A program made the translations under genes and the position numbers. The notes below the pieces were generated by a model that saw nothing but the letters and a program-made list of their open reading frames with translations, ran no database searches and was not told the DNA's origin. Shown here one piece after another: positions 25,598-34,350 of a stretch of 64,000 nucleotides of DNA. The number at the start of each line of letters is the position of its first letter. The stretch's first letter is position 1. This DNA is from Saprospiraceae bacterium. GTDB taxonomy: Bacteria; Bacteroidota; Bacteroidia; Chitinophagales; Saprospiraceae. The stretch lies in assembly GCA_016714445.1 (NCBI GenBank), contig JADJNF010000007.1:558001-622000 (forward strand), given 5' to 3'.

Positions 25598-26614
25598 ATG
25601 ATGAAACTTTTTAATATTTCTGCATTAGTATTGATATGGGGTTTATTTTCTCAAAACCTAACCGGACAAACAGTTCCTAAAAAAACCATTGTTGAGCATT
25701 TTACCAATACACGTTGTAGCATTTGTGCCGGCAGAAATCCTGGTTTCTACACAGCTTTAAATCAAAATCCTGATGTCATTCACATAGCCTACCATCCCAG
25801 TTCTCCATACAGTGATTGTCTTTTTAGTACACAAAACAAAATACAAAACGATGCCAGAACTAATTTTTACAATATTTATGGGGCCACTCCCAGATTTATA
25901 ATAAATGGCGAAGAAAGAAATGGCACTCAGGTGCAGTCACCCACAGTGTACAATGAATTTAAAAATCAAACAACACCCATAGATCTAAAAGTAAAAGTTG
26001 CTAAATTGGGGGCCGATCAGATAGAAGTTACTTTTGAAGCCAAAGCAGTGTCAAATAACACGGTAGGAACTGTATTTTATTTTATAGCCTTAGTCGAAGA
26101 TACTGTCTTTTACAATGCCCCGAATGGCGAAAAAATCCACCATGATGTCTTTAGAAAATCGTTTACAAATGCTGGCCTCCCCGGCTTTGTAGCTCCGCAA
26201 AATAAAGGAAACTTATTCACATTGACAGATAGCAGAAAAATTGAGTCCAATTGGGATGCTTCAAGAATTTATGCAGTGGTGGTTTTGACCGATGCAAATA
26301 AAAAAGTGGTTCAGGTAGCTAAATCTCCTTTATATAATCCGGATATAGTATCATCTATAGAAAACGAACTTACTAAAGATGAAAGTTTAACTATATTTCC
26401 AAATCCAACATCATCTGAATTATTGGTACGATCTAAGTCTAATGAAACTTTAAAAAATATACTTATCTTTAATGCCACAGGGCAATCTGCCCTTCATCTT
26501 ACTCCTTTACCTGGTCAGCATATTTTTGATGTAAGTTCATTGGAAAACGGAACATACTTTATACAAATAACTACTGAAAATAAAGTATCTGTCCAAAAAT
26601 TTATAAAAACTTAA
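25598..26614 (+). CDS. Omp28-like thioredoxin-fold protein with T9SS sorting domain
   Basis: This 338-residue protein has a signal peptide (cleavage near LTGQT). A thioredoxin-like domain carries a CxxC pair, Cys40 and Cys43 in TNTRCSICAGRNP. A beta-rich middle domain follows, and a C-terminal type A T9SS sorting domain starts at IFPNPTSSELLV. The layout matches Omp28-related surface proteins of Bacteroidota. The CxxC suggests thiol-disulfide activity outside the cell or at its surface. It stands 13 bp after the NRDE gene, in an operon that also makes a lipoprotein methionine sulfoxide reductase. Confidence 0.88.
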   Translation: MMKLFNISALVLIWGLFSQNLTGQTVPKKTIVEHFTNTRCSICAGRNPGFYTALNQNPDVIHIAYHPSSPYSDCLFSTQNKIQNDARTNFYNIYGATPRFIINGEERNGTQVQSPTVYNEFKNQTTPIDLKVKVAKLGADQIEVTFEAKAVSNNTVGTVFYFIALVEDTVFYNAPNGEKIHHDVFRKSFTNAGLPGFVAPQNKGNLFTLTDSRKIESNWDASRIYAVVVLTDANKKVVQVAKSPLYNPDIVSSIENELTKDESLTIFPNPTSSELLVRSKSNETLKNILIFNATGQSALHLTPLPGQHIFDVSSLENGTYFIQITTENKVSVQKFIKT

Positions 26615-26617
26615 GCC

Positions 26618-27322
26618 ATGAGAATCTTGATCTGTTTGTTTATATTTTTATCAGGTAAAACAGCTGCAGTTGCTCAGCCGGATTACAAATCATGGGATAT
26701 ATTTCTGAAAAAATATGTTTCAGCATCGGGAGATGTGGATTATAAAAGCATTAAAGCCAATAAAAAAGAACTGGAAGCAATTACAAAGGCATTTAGTGAG
26801 ACGTCTGTATTAACATCGTGGAGTAAAAATGACCAACTGGCGTTTTGGATCAATGCATACAATGTGTTTACCATAGATCTCATAGTGAATCATTATCCCA
26901 TCAAAAGTATTCAGAATCTTGATGGCGGAAAAACCTGGGATGTTAAAAGAATTGCGATCGGAGACAAAAAGTATTCTCTGAACAATATAGAAAATGACAT
27001 CATTCGACCACAGTTTAAAGATGCCAGGATACATTTTGCTGTCAATTGCGCAGCAAAATCCTGTCCTCCGATTCTAAATAGTGCTTTCTTTGGTAAAACA
27101 TTGGATGAACAATTGGATGCAGTCACTAAAAAATTCATCAGCAATACAAAATATCAGAATATCACTTCTGGCAAAATGACTTTGTCAAAAATATTTGATT
27201 GGTATAAAGTAGATTTTGGAGATATTTTCACTTTCATCAATAAGTACATTACCATTAAAGTTAATAAAAATACGGCCATTGTATATAAAGAATATGATTG
27301 GTCATTAAACGAAAAAAAATAA
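26618..27322 (+). CDS. Secreted DUF547 protein
   Basis: This 234-residue protein has a signal peptide (cleavage near AVAQP) and a DUF547 domain, with signatures FWINAYNVFTIDLI and FAVNCAAKSCPPI. DUF547 resembles papain-like or transglutaminase-like folds, and the Cys in NCAAKSCPP is strongly conserved in the family. The reaction is unknown. It begins three bases after the Omp28-like stop and ends seven bases before the Msr gene, so co-expression is almost certain. Confidence 0.9.
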   Translation: MRILICLFIFLSGKTAAVAQPDYKSWDIFLKKYVSASGDVDYKSIKANKKELEAITKAFSETSVLTSWSKNDQLAFWINAYNVFTIDLIVNHYPIKSIQNLDGGKTWDVKRIAIGDKKYSLNNIENDIIRPQFKDARIHFAVNCAAKSCPPILNSAFFGKTLDEQLDAVTKKFISNTKYQNITSGKMTLSKIFDWYKVDFGDIFTFINKYITIKVNKNTAIVYKEYDWSLNEKK

Positions 27323-27329
27323 ATATATC

Positions 27330-28394
27330 ATGTTAAAATTAATCATCAGTGTTTGCATTTGTCTCACATTCAGTGCCTGTGGACAACAAAATAAAAAAAT
27401 GAAAACACCTTCACCAAAGGCAATGGCCGGAGTCAATATTCCGATAGATACTAACTGGACAGAAAAGGTTGTAAAATCAGATGCCGAGTGGAAAAAATCC
27501 CTTACCGAAAAACAGTACTATATACTTAGGAAACATGGTACCGAACGTCCCTTTAGCAGTGAGTTGTATGAAGTTAAAGATGAAGGTATATATATATGTG
27601 CAGGATGTAAAAATCCATTATTTTCATCGGACGCCAAGTTTAATTCCGGAACGGGTTGGCCTAGTTATTTTAAACCCTACTCACGAAAAAGCTTGAATGT
27701 AGGGACAGACAACAGCCTTGGGATGGTCAGAGATGCATTGACTTGCAAAAGATGTGATGGCCATTTGGGTCATGTATTCAATGATGGCCCTGAACCGACA
27801 GGATTGAGATATTGTATCGATGGAGATGGACTTCTGTTTGTTCCCAAGAAGTCTGCTTTAGCTGTTGCCACATTTGCCGGCGGTTGTTTCTGGTGTACAG
27901 AAACTATTTTTGAAAGCATCAGAGGCGTAAGCGAAGTGATATCCGGATATTCAGGTGGAAAAGAGAATGACCCAAGTTATGAAAGTGTGGGCAGTGGACG
28001 CACATCACATGCCGAAGCTTTTCAGGTATATTATGATCCAAAAGTCATCACTTATCAGGACTTAGTCAGGGTGTTTTTTGCATCGATAGACCCCACTATC
28101 GTAAATGGACAGGGCCCTGACAGAGGAGCTCAATACAGGACCATTGCATTTTATACCAATGATGAGGAAAAAACCATCATTACAGCAAAAATTGCAGAAA
28201 TAGCCAAAGAATATTCAAAACCTATAGCCACACAGGTCGTTGCATTTGATAAATTTTATGAAGCCGAAGAGTATCACCAGGACTTTGTAAAACGAAATCC
28301 CAATCAGGGGTACGTCAAAGCTGAAAGTATACCCAGACGGGAACGAACGTTGGCGAAGGTAAAGGATTTGGTAAAATCCAATCCGGAGAAATAA
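27330..28394 (+). CDS. msrAB: Lipoprotein MsrB-MsrA fusion, methionine sulfoxide reductase
   Basis: This 354-residue bifunctional enzyme repairs both stereoisomers of methionine sulfoxide. A lipoprotein signal (lipobox FSAC, Cys17) puts it outside the cytoplasm. The MsrB domain (about 45-172) has zinc ligands Cys90, Cys93, Cys139 and Cys142, the GTGWPSY motif and the catalytic Cys162 in RYCIDG. The MsrA domain (about 178-335) has the catalytic Cys186 in GGCFWC. The order MsrB then MsrA is the reverse of the best-known fusions. It is part of the site D operon and is the clearest clue that the regulon handles oxidative damage to envelope proteins. Confidence 0.95.
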   Translation: MLKLIISVCICLTFSACGQQNKKMKTPSPKAMAGVNIPIDTNWTEKVVKSDAEWKKSLTEKQYYILRKHGTERPFSSELYEVKDEGIYICAGCKNPLFSSDAKFNSGTGWPSYFKPYSRKSLNVGTDNSLGMVRDALTCKRCDGHLGHVFNDGPEPTGLRYCIDGDGLLFVPKKSALAVATFAGGCFWCTETIFESIRGVSEVISGYSGGKENDPSYESVGSGRTSHAEAFQVYYDPKVITYQDLVRVFFASIDPTIVNGQGPDRGAQYRTIAFYTNDEEKTIITAKIAEIAKEYSKPIATQVVAFDKFYEAEEYHQDFVKRNPNQGYVKAESIPRRERTLAKVKDLVKSNPEK

Positions 28395-28400
28395 AACAAT

Positions 28401-29744
28401 ATGGCCAGAATCATCATCATAGGCAATGGTATAGCGGGCTCCACGGCAGCGAGATACATCAGAAAAAACAGCGATCATGAGATCACCATGATCTCAGGTG
28501 AAACCGATTATCCGTTTTCACGTACTGCGTTGATGTACATTTATATGGGTCATATGAAGTTTGAGCATACCAAGCTTTACGAAGATTGGTTTTGGGCAAA
28601 AAACAGGATAAAAACCATCAAAGTATGGGTGAAAGAGATTGACACTATATCTAAATCCATATTACTGGAAAATGCTGAAATCATCAGTTATGACAAACTG
28701 ATATTGGCTACCGGTTCCAAATCCAACAAATTTGGATGGCCCGGTCAGGATTTGAATGGTGTACAAGGTTTGTATCACCTTCAAGACCTTGAAAATATGG
28801 AAACTGCTACACAACAGGGTTTAACAAGGGCTGTTATAGTGGGCGGTGGTTTGATAGGGATAGAGATGGCTGAAATGTTTCACAGCAGGCATATTCCTGT
28901 GACATTTTTAGTAAGAGAAGACAGTTTTTGGAATGCTGTTCTTCCTGCTGAAGAATCAGAAATGATAAACAAACATATTTTGAATAATGGTATTGATTTG
29001 CGACTTAATGAAGAACTTCAAGAAATCAAAGGTCTGGATGGAAATGTTTCTTCAATAGTTTGCAAAAATTCCGGTGAAGAAATCGAATGTGAATTTGTAG
29101 GTCTGACTGTCGGTGTGAGTCCCAATATTGATATTATCAAATCATCCGGCATCGCCATCAATAGAGGAATTGTTGTGGACGAATACCTCCGGACATCAGC
29201 AAAAGATGTGTATGCTTTAGGCGATTGTGTAGAACTGTCAAAACCTAATCCTGGCAGAAGACCTATCGAAGCTGTATGGTACACAGGCAGAATGATGGGC
29301 AAAACTCTAGCACAAACCATATGCGACCAACCAACAAAATATGATCCGGGGATATGGTTCAACTCTGCCAAGTTTTTTGATATCGAGTATCAGGTATATG
29401 GCGACATTCCTGCTAAAACTCCTGATCACATTACAACACTTTATTGGCAACACCCATCAGAAAACAAAGCTATTCGCATCAATTATGAAACGGCATCAGG
29501 AGCAGTTACAGGTTTTAATCTGATGGGCATCAGATACCGCCATGCTGTATGCGAAAAGTGGATAGCAGATAAAACAAAAATCGAAACGGTAATCGAAAAT
29601 CTTTCCTTAGCTAATTTTGATCCGGAGTTTTTTGAAGAGTATGAAAGTGCATTTATGGACACGTACAATCAGAAAAGCGGCAAAGCTCTTAAGCTTAAAT
29701 CTAAGAGGAAATTGAGTATGGTGGAGCAGTTTTTGTTTGGGTGA
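28401..29744 (+). CDS. FAD/NAD(P)-dependent oxidoreductase
   Basis: This 447-residue protein has two Rossmann motifs. The FAD one is IIIIGNGIAGSTAARYI at the N-terminus. The NAD(P) one is AVIVGGGLIGIEMAEMF near 144-160. The FAD-binding signature YALGDCVEL is near 272-280. It resembles ferredoxin or rubredoxin reductase-type enzymes (pyridine nucleotide-disulfide oxidoreductase class I fold, without a redox CxxxxC). It is six bases after msrAB. The next non-TA gene on the strand is a membrane polyferredoxin (30997), a plausible electron partner. Confidence 0.9.
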   Translation: MARIIIIGNGIAGSTAARYIRKNSDHEITMISGETDYPFSRTALMYIYMGHMKFEHTKLYEDWFWAKNRIKTIKVWVKEIDTISKSILLENAEIISYDKLILATGSKSNKFGWPGQDLNGVQGLYHLQDLENMETATQQGLTRAVIVGGGLIGIEMAEMFHSRHIPVTFLVREDSFWNAVLPAEESEMINKHILNNGIDLRLNEELQEIKGLDGNVSSIVCKNSGEEIECEFVGLTVGVSPNIDIIKSSGIAINRGIVVDEYLRTSAKDVYALGDCVELSKPNPGRRPIEAVWYTGRMMGKTLAQTICDQPTKYDPGIWFNSAKFFDIEYQVYGDIPAKTPDHITTLYWQHPSENKAIRINYETASGAVTGFNLMGIRYRHAVCEKWIADKTKIETVIENLSLANFDPEFFEEYESAFMDTYNQKSGKALKLKSKRKLSMVEQFLFG

Positions 29745-29810
29745 ACAATTAAATATTTGAATGAACTAAAATATAGATGCGTACGTTTATAAGTACTAAA
29801 ATAAGTCATC

Positions 29811-30062
29811 ATGGAAGTCATTAATTATTCAATTTTAAGAAATAATCTCAAAGAAGTTTTAGATCGGGTATCTGAAGATAAAGAAACTTATATCGTAAAT
29901 CGGGGTAGTTCTAACGCAGTAATTATATCGCTAGACGAGTACAATAGCTGGAAAGAGACGATGTATTTAATGGAAAGTGAGTCTAATAGAAAGAGGTTAG
30001 AAGAAGCCATTGAAAGAGAAAAAAAGGGAGAATTTATTATAAAAGATTTAATCGAAGAATGA
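29811..30062 (+). CDS. yefM: YefM/Phd-family antitoxin
   Basis: This 83-residue antitoxin has a typical YefM N-terminal DNA-binding region: YSILRNNLKEVLDRVSEDKE, then NAVIISLDEYNSWKET, and a C-terminal helix that would wrap the toxin. Such proteins repress their own operon and neutralise RelE-fold toxins. A YoeB toxin is two genes downstream, but another small gene intervenes at 30099-30353, which is unusual. Confidence 0.92.
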   Translation: MEVINYSILRNNLKEVLDRVSEDKETYIVNRGSSNAVIISLDEYNSWKETMYLMESESNRKRLEEAIEREKKGEFIIKDLIEE

Positions 30063-30098
30063 TTAGATAAATTATTCAAATTTGTAAAAAGGAAAAGC

Positions 30099-30353
30099 AT
30101 GGACAGTACATTTATATTAAGAAGCGATGAATTGGATATTAAATTCCTGGAAAGTATCAGGAGTCTGTATAAGGATTCACAAATGATCCAAATAACGATC
30201 TCAAAGAGTAGTGATTCTAATTTGGACAATAATGAAACCAAAGAAGAGTATTTTCATAGGCTTGAGAAAGCCGCTCGTGCCGTGGATGAAGGGGATAAAG
30301 TTTCTTTTACCACGAATGAATTTGATGAATTGGTCAATGAAACACTGAAATGA
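30099..30353 (+). CDS. Small acidic protein, probable second antitoxin
   Basis: This 84-residue acidic protein sits between yefM and yoeB. Its stop overlaps the yoeB start by four bases (ATGA), the tight coupling expected of an antitoxin with its toxin. The N-terminal half could form a beta-alpha region (STFILRSDELDIKFLESI). The C-terminal tail is charged and helical. I do not recognise a named family. It may be the cognate antitoxin, with yefM an orphan, or all three may work together. Confidence 0.78.
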   Translation: MDSTFILRSDELDIKFLESIRSLYKDSQMIQITISKSSDSNLDNNETKEEYFHRLEKAARAVDEGDKVSFTTNEFDELVNETLK

Positions 30354-30607
30354 AGATATCATTTGATCCAGATTCATTTGAAGATTTTTGCCAATGGCCT
30401 GTTTATAATAAACTCGTTTTCAAACGATTAGTTCAGATTATAAGAGATATCAAAAGAGACCCATTCATTGGAATCGGCAAACCTGAACCATTAAAAGGTA
30501 ATCTTCAAGGATATTGGAGTAGGAGGATTACAGAAGAACATAGATTAGTTTATAAGGTAAAAAGTGATGAAATCTTTATTATTAGTTGTAAAGGTCATTA
30601 TATATGA
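30350..30607 (+). CDS. yoeB: YoeB/Txe-family ribosome-dependent mRNase toxin
   Basis: This 85-residue RelE-superfamily toxin has all key YoeB residues at the E. coli numbering: Glu46 in GKPEPLKG, Arg65 in EEHRLVYK, and His83-Tyr84 in the terminal KGHYI. YoeB cuts mRNA in the ribosomal A site. The near-perfect motif set suggests an active toxin. It is preceded by two candidate antitoxins. Confidence 0.95.
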   Translation: MKISFDPDSFEDFCQWPVYNKLVFKRLVQIIRDIKRDPFIGIGKPEPLKGNLQGYWSRRITEEHRLVYKVKSDEIFIISCKGHYI

Positions 30608-30852
30608 ATTTGAATAATTATAAGGACAAAAGAAAAGCAGGTGCGTTAGTTGGTAAGATTTGGACAGCTGATGATTGTTGGGATGCATAAAATGAAATTA
30701 TTAATGCAATAGAAGATTCTGAAATATTTCCAGAATCCAATGAAGTCGATGGTCATTTCAGCATGACAGGAAAAGAATTTGTAGAAAAATGGCGGGGAGT
30801 GATTAAGGATGCCTATGAAAACGTAATTCTTAATTCTAAAGGGAATATTTAA
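30604..30852 (+). pseudogene. Broken small gene, probable antitoxin remnant, with an in-frame TAA
   Basis: A frame starting at the ATG at 30604, overlapping the yoeB stop, is interrupted by TAA at 30688-30690. It then stays open in the same frame for 53 more codons to TAA at 30850-30852. Repaired, it would encode about 82 residues, with GKEFVEKWRGVIKDAYEN near the end. Its stop overlaps the next ATG as TAATG, the coupling typical of antitoxin-toxin pairs. One substitution would restore it, so sequencing error is possible. Confidence 0.6.
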
Positions 30853-30905
30853 TGAAATATCTTCCAAACAATAGAATTTTTATAAGAAATAAATCATTGG
30901 TTTAA
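30852..30905 (+). pseudogene. Possible VapC (PIN-domain) toxin N-terminal remnant
   Basis: A 17-codon frame begins MKYLPNNRIFIRNKSLV. This resembles the start of VapC toxins (MKYLLDTN-type followed by an Arg-Asn-Lys segment) with the catalytic Asp region lost. It overlaps the stop of the upstream broken gene. Given its size, the assignment is tentative. Confidence 0.35.
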
Positions 30906-30996
30906 TTTGATGACTATTAAAATATTAGTTACCAAGACCATTTCGAGTAATTCTAAACTTATTTTTAGTTAGTTGTCAATAAAACAAGATCCAATA

Positions 30997-32351
30997 ATGC
31001 AACCATACAAATCCATCTCCATCTCAGCCCACCATCATACTGAAACCATAAAAGTAGGCCAGAAATTGGCTTTGTCTCTTGTTGGGATTGGCTTATTACT
31101 CCAATTGGTTTTTTGGCTAAGTTTTAAGTCTGATGATGCCGGTTTATGGCTTTGGTCTTCGCTAGGGTTGGTGACTGTGGGTTCAATATGGTTCACTTTT
31201 GGTCAATACAACAACACACTACCTGGTATAAAAAATAACAGCAATTGGTTTGTGTCCCTTACTTCACGTGGTGCTTTTGCTTGGATATTAGCTATATTTT
31301 TGACGGGATTTTATGTTTTATTATATTGGTCTCCAAATCTATTAGGACTAGGAAGTGACGGTGCCGCAAATACAGGTTTAGTAGCCCTTTTCGATCCGCT
31401 AAGTATGTTCCTGAAAGGAAAACCTGCTAGCGAATGGTTTGTATATGGTGCCATCTATACTTTGACCATTCTATTGATGGGTATCAAGTTCATCTATAAA
31501 TATCGTCACAGCAAATATCAGGTATACCGAACGATCTCCATCATGTTTTTCCAGACAGCGATCGCCTTTATTCTTCCTGAGATCATGCAAAGTCTCAATA
31601 AACCATACTACGACTTTAAAAATATCTGGCCGCTCAATTATTACTTCTTTTTTGACTGGAATATTGATGCGATGCTGGCAGCAGGTACTTTTGGTTATTT
31701 TATGTTGTTTTGGGGTGTCCTTTCCTTTTTGGTCATTACACCCGTTTTGACCTATTTTTTGGCAAAAGATGGTATTGTTCATGGGTTTGTGGTTGTGGTG
31801 GACTCGCAGAGACTGCTGGCGATCCATTCAGACATCTCTCAGACAAATCGCTCAAAGCATGGAAGATAGAACGATGGATGATCCACAGTGTTTTGGTTTT
31901 CGTGACTATGATGACAGTCGCCGTTTTGGTAGCGAGATTTACCGGAATCAGAAATATATTTTTGATCGATAGTGGTACCTTGAGCAGCTGGTATGGATTT
32001 TTTATTGGCGCTGCATTTTCTGGCATCGTAGGTGTAGGTTTTTATCCATTGTTAGGAAGCAGGGTATGGTGTAGATTTGGGTGTCCGATGGCTGCATATC
32101 TCGGTATTTTACAACGATTTACCATCAAACTGCCCTGGAATAAAGAAGCCAAGCGTATGTCAAAATTCCGAATTACCACCAATGGTAGCCAATGTATCTC
32201 ATGTGGCAATTGCTCTACCTACTGCGAGATGGGCATCGATGTCAAAGCTTATGCGCAGCGTCAGGAAGACATCGTACGTGCGTCGTGCGTGGGATGCGGT
32301 ATATGTAGCGCTGTGTGTCCCAGAGGGGTGTTGAGATTGGAGAATTTGTGA
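30997..32351 (+). pseudogene. Membrane polyferredoxin (NapH/NosR-like 4Fe-4S protein) with a one-base frameshift
   Basis: I start at the ATG at 30997; a TTG at 30973 is less likely. The first frame encodes several transmembrane helices and runs correctly to ITPVLTYF. At the T run near 31755-31760 the protein continues one frame over, as FFGKRWYCSWVCGCGGLAET. One missing T (six present, seven needed) explains the shift. Repaired, it is about 451 residues with Cys clusters CSWVCGC and WCRFGCP, then two 4Fe-4S motifs, CISCGNCSTYC and CVGCGICSAVC. It should move electrons at the membrane, possibly from the FAD oxidoreductase upstream. Sequencing error is the simplest explanation. Confidence 0.85.
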
Positions 32352-32403
32352 GTTTTTTATATTTTCCAAATTTCATTACATTTGTATAAGTTTAATTGTT
32401 TGT

Positions 32404-32637
32404 GTGAAAATTGAATTTACCAATTGCAAAATTAAGGATGTAGGTGTATGTATGGATGGTGGTTCTAAAGTAATCTCTATAATCCATCCAAGTCAAGGAG
32501 AAAAAACGATTTGGCTAATGCAACATATTATTCCAGAATATTATGAAGAAATAGATAAATTTCCTGGAAGAGTCTATATTGACAATTATATTGTTCAAAA
32601 AGATCACCATATGAATCAGGGATTATCGAATTCCTAA
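32404..32637 (+). CDS. Small hypothetical protein (77 aa)
   Basis: A GTG-initiated frame encodes 77 residues starting MKIEFTNCKIKDVGVCMDGG. It has no signal peptide or transmembrane segment. The beta-rich sequence looks like real protein (VYIDNYIVQKDHH), but I recognise no family. A 45-residue frame follows nine bases downstream, so the two may form a small operon. Confidence 0.55.
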   Translation: MKIEFTNCKIKDVGVCMDGGSKVISIIHPSQGEKTIWLMQHIIPEYYEEIDKFPGRVYIDNYIVQKDHHMNQGLSNS

Positions 32638-32646
32638 AAAAAGGAA

Positions 32647-32784
32647 ATGAATACAAATCTAAGTGATGATGTGATTGAAATGTTAAAACAAAAATTGCAA
32701 TGGATTGAGTCTGACAAGTATATCACTTTTAATCCAATAAAAAAGGAATTATCAGTGGCAAGGAGAAACGCTCTTAAAGACTGA
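32647..32784 (+). CDS. Very small hypothetical protein (45 aa)
   Basis: A 45-codon frame from the ATG at 32647 encodes a helical, charged peptide (VIEMLKQKLQWIESDKYITF). It lies nine bases after the 77-residue gene and ends just before the convergent gene at 32790. Coding is plausible from position and composition but unproven. Confidence 0.4.
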   Translation: MNTNLSDDVIEMLKQKLQWIESDKYITFNPIKKELSVARRNALKD

Positions 32785-32789
32785 TGTAA

Positions 32790-33311
32790 TTATTGGCTCT
32801 TTTTAACATAATTATGATATAGTAACTCTACGTTTAAAGGAGCTTGGTTAATTTTAATAAAATCATTAAAAAAAGACTCAAAATCTTTTCCTTTTTTGAT
32901 GTAATAAATTGGAGTCCCAATTTTTGCCAAAATAGGACCGATCACGACTTGTGCATTTATATTATGACTCCATTTATAATATGCACTATTATTGTCAATT
33001 CCAAGAAATGAAAATGAATATCCGGCCCCAATGTTGCCATAACGATATCCGATTTCTACACCTGGTGAAAATGTAAAACCTAGAGCAGTTGCAAAATGCA
33101 ATTGGCCATAAAAGCCTTTATTTTTGCCAGATTGTAAGCTATATGCAACTTTGGGTAATCCACCAGAATGTTCAGGACCAAATGAAATTCCTACACTTAT
33201 TGTATGATAAAACTTAGTCCCAAAAATATCAGAAGTGGTATATTCTTCATTTTGAGAATTTGCTATGACAGATCGAAAGATTAATAAAAATGTGAATAGA
33301 CTTCTTTTCAT
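32790..33311 (-). CDS. Hypothetical secreted protein, possibly outer-membrane barrel
   Basis: This 173-residue protein has a signal peptide (MKRSLFTFLLIFRSVIANSQ). Glycine- and aromatic-rich alternating strands follow (GFYGQLHFATALGFTFSPG, IGYRYGNIGAGYSFSFLG), which look like a small beta-barrel. I recognise no named family. It is convergent with the two small genes upstream. The 244-bp gap to the next gene shows nothing further. Confidence 0.65.
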   Translation of the reverse strand: MKRSLFTFLLIFRSVIANSQNEEYTTSDIFGTKFYHTISVGISFGPEHSGGLPKVAYSLQSGKNKGFYGQLHFATALGFTFSPGVEIGYRYGNIGAGYSFSFLGIDNNSAYYKWSHNINAQVVIGPILAKIGTPIYYIKKGKDFESFFNDFIKINQAPLNVELLYHNYVKKSQ

Positions 33312-33555
33312 TTCCTCTTTTATTAAGGTAAAGATACAATAAATCCATTTAATAGCTGGACTGTCTAATGTCAGAGCACACTAAGAAAACACTATACTAA
33401 GACCATTTAGTGAATATTCAAAGTACTCTTTTTTCATAAGATAGGGAGACTACATCATCATTTTTATAACCTAAGATTTACGGAGATGTTAAAATGAAAG
33501 CCAATATTGAGTCCATTCTAACATTTAGAAAATTCAAAGAAAGAAAAACCATTTC

Positions 33556-34350
33556 CTACATTGTATACAACGTCAATACATTAACCAGCATTTTGTAAAT
33601 TTGGGTTATTACCACAAATATGATCAGAAAAATCAATCCTTTTGCGATTGAAAGATACCATCTTTCTCCATAAAACCGATGATTTGAAATTATATAATAT
33701 ACGGAACCCACAATTAAAAGGGGGATAATTGCAGACCATTTATTGGTACTAAAAATCATGGCCAATTGTAAAATAAACACCAGCAATATCAATATAAATG
33801 ACAAATAATGGGTGATGAAAATAATATGTTTACCTGCCTGATATTTCTTATTTTGATGCAAACCCATATTTGGAATGGCCAATAAAGGAATCAAAAATAT
33901 CAATAGACTTTTGGCAAGATTTGATGATATTTGATCATAAAGTATTGCAACATTTTCTTGTGTAAGATTTTTTTCAAGCATAATCTGACGTACATGATCC
34001 ATTACCTTGATTCCATCAAAATCTTCCTGAAAAAACCAGACAGATGGTGTCCTGAATATGTCGATATCTGATAGAAAAATGAAAAAAATAACATTCGATA
34101 TCAAAAAGATCTGGATTGGATTCATGTAAGGAACTCGTATTCCCTGAATATTGTACAAGGACAATTGTCCGGGACGAAGGAATAATAATTTAAGTGTATT
34201 ATATAATTTTGAATCCAGATTGGTGAGCATACCTATGGCTTGCCCAAAAATATGGGTCAGAGAAAAGTCTTTATTTTCAATGACTTTTTCACCGCAAGCA
34301 GGACAATATTTTCCTTCAAAAGTAAGACTACAATTTTTACATGTGTTCAC
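33556..34350 (-). CDS. DUF3667 membrane protein with N-terminal zinc ribbon
   Basis: This 264-residue protein starts with a zinc-ribbon motif: Cys4, Cys7, Cys16 and Cys19 in CKNC ... CPACGEK. The DUF3667 signature region follows (TNLDSKLYNTLKLLFLRPG), then several transmembrane helices (about 78-94, 150-165, 175-200, 205-222 and 230-255). The family is widespread in Bacteroidota and has no assigned function. Confidence 0.87.
   Translation of the reverse strand: MNTCKNCSLTFEGKYCPACGEKVIENKDFSLTHIFGQAIGMLTNLDSKLYNTLKLLFLRPGQLSLYNIQGIRVPYMNPIQIFLISNVIFFIFLSDIDIFRTPSVWFFQEDFDGIKVMDHVRQIMLEKNLTQENVAILYDQISSNLAKSLLIFLIPLLAIPNMGLHQNKKYQAGKHIIFITHYLSFILILLVFILQLAMIFSTNKWSAIIPLLIVGSVYYIISNHRFYGERWYLSIAKGLIFLIIFVVITQIYKMLVNVLTLYTM

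Noticed and set aside
31710..32351. Independent ferredoxin gene starting at 31710
   Set aside because: Its first residues are out-of-frame noise. The sequence joins the upstream membrane frame through a one-base shift, so it is one broken gene.
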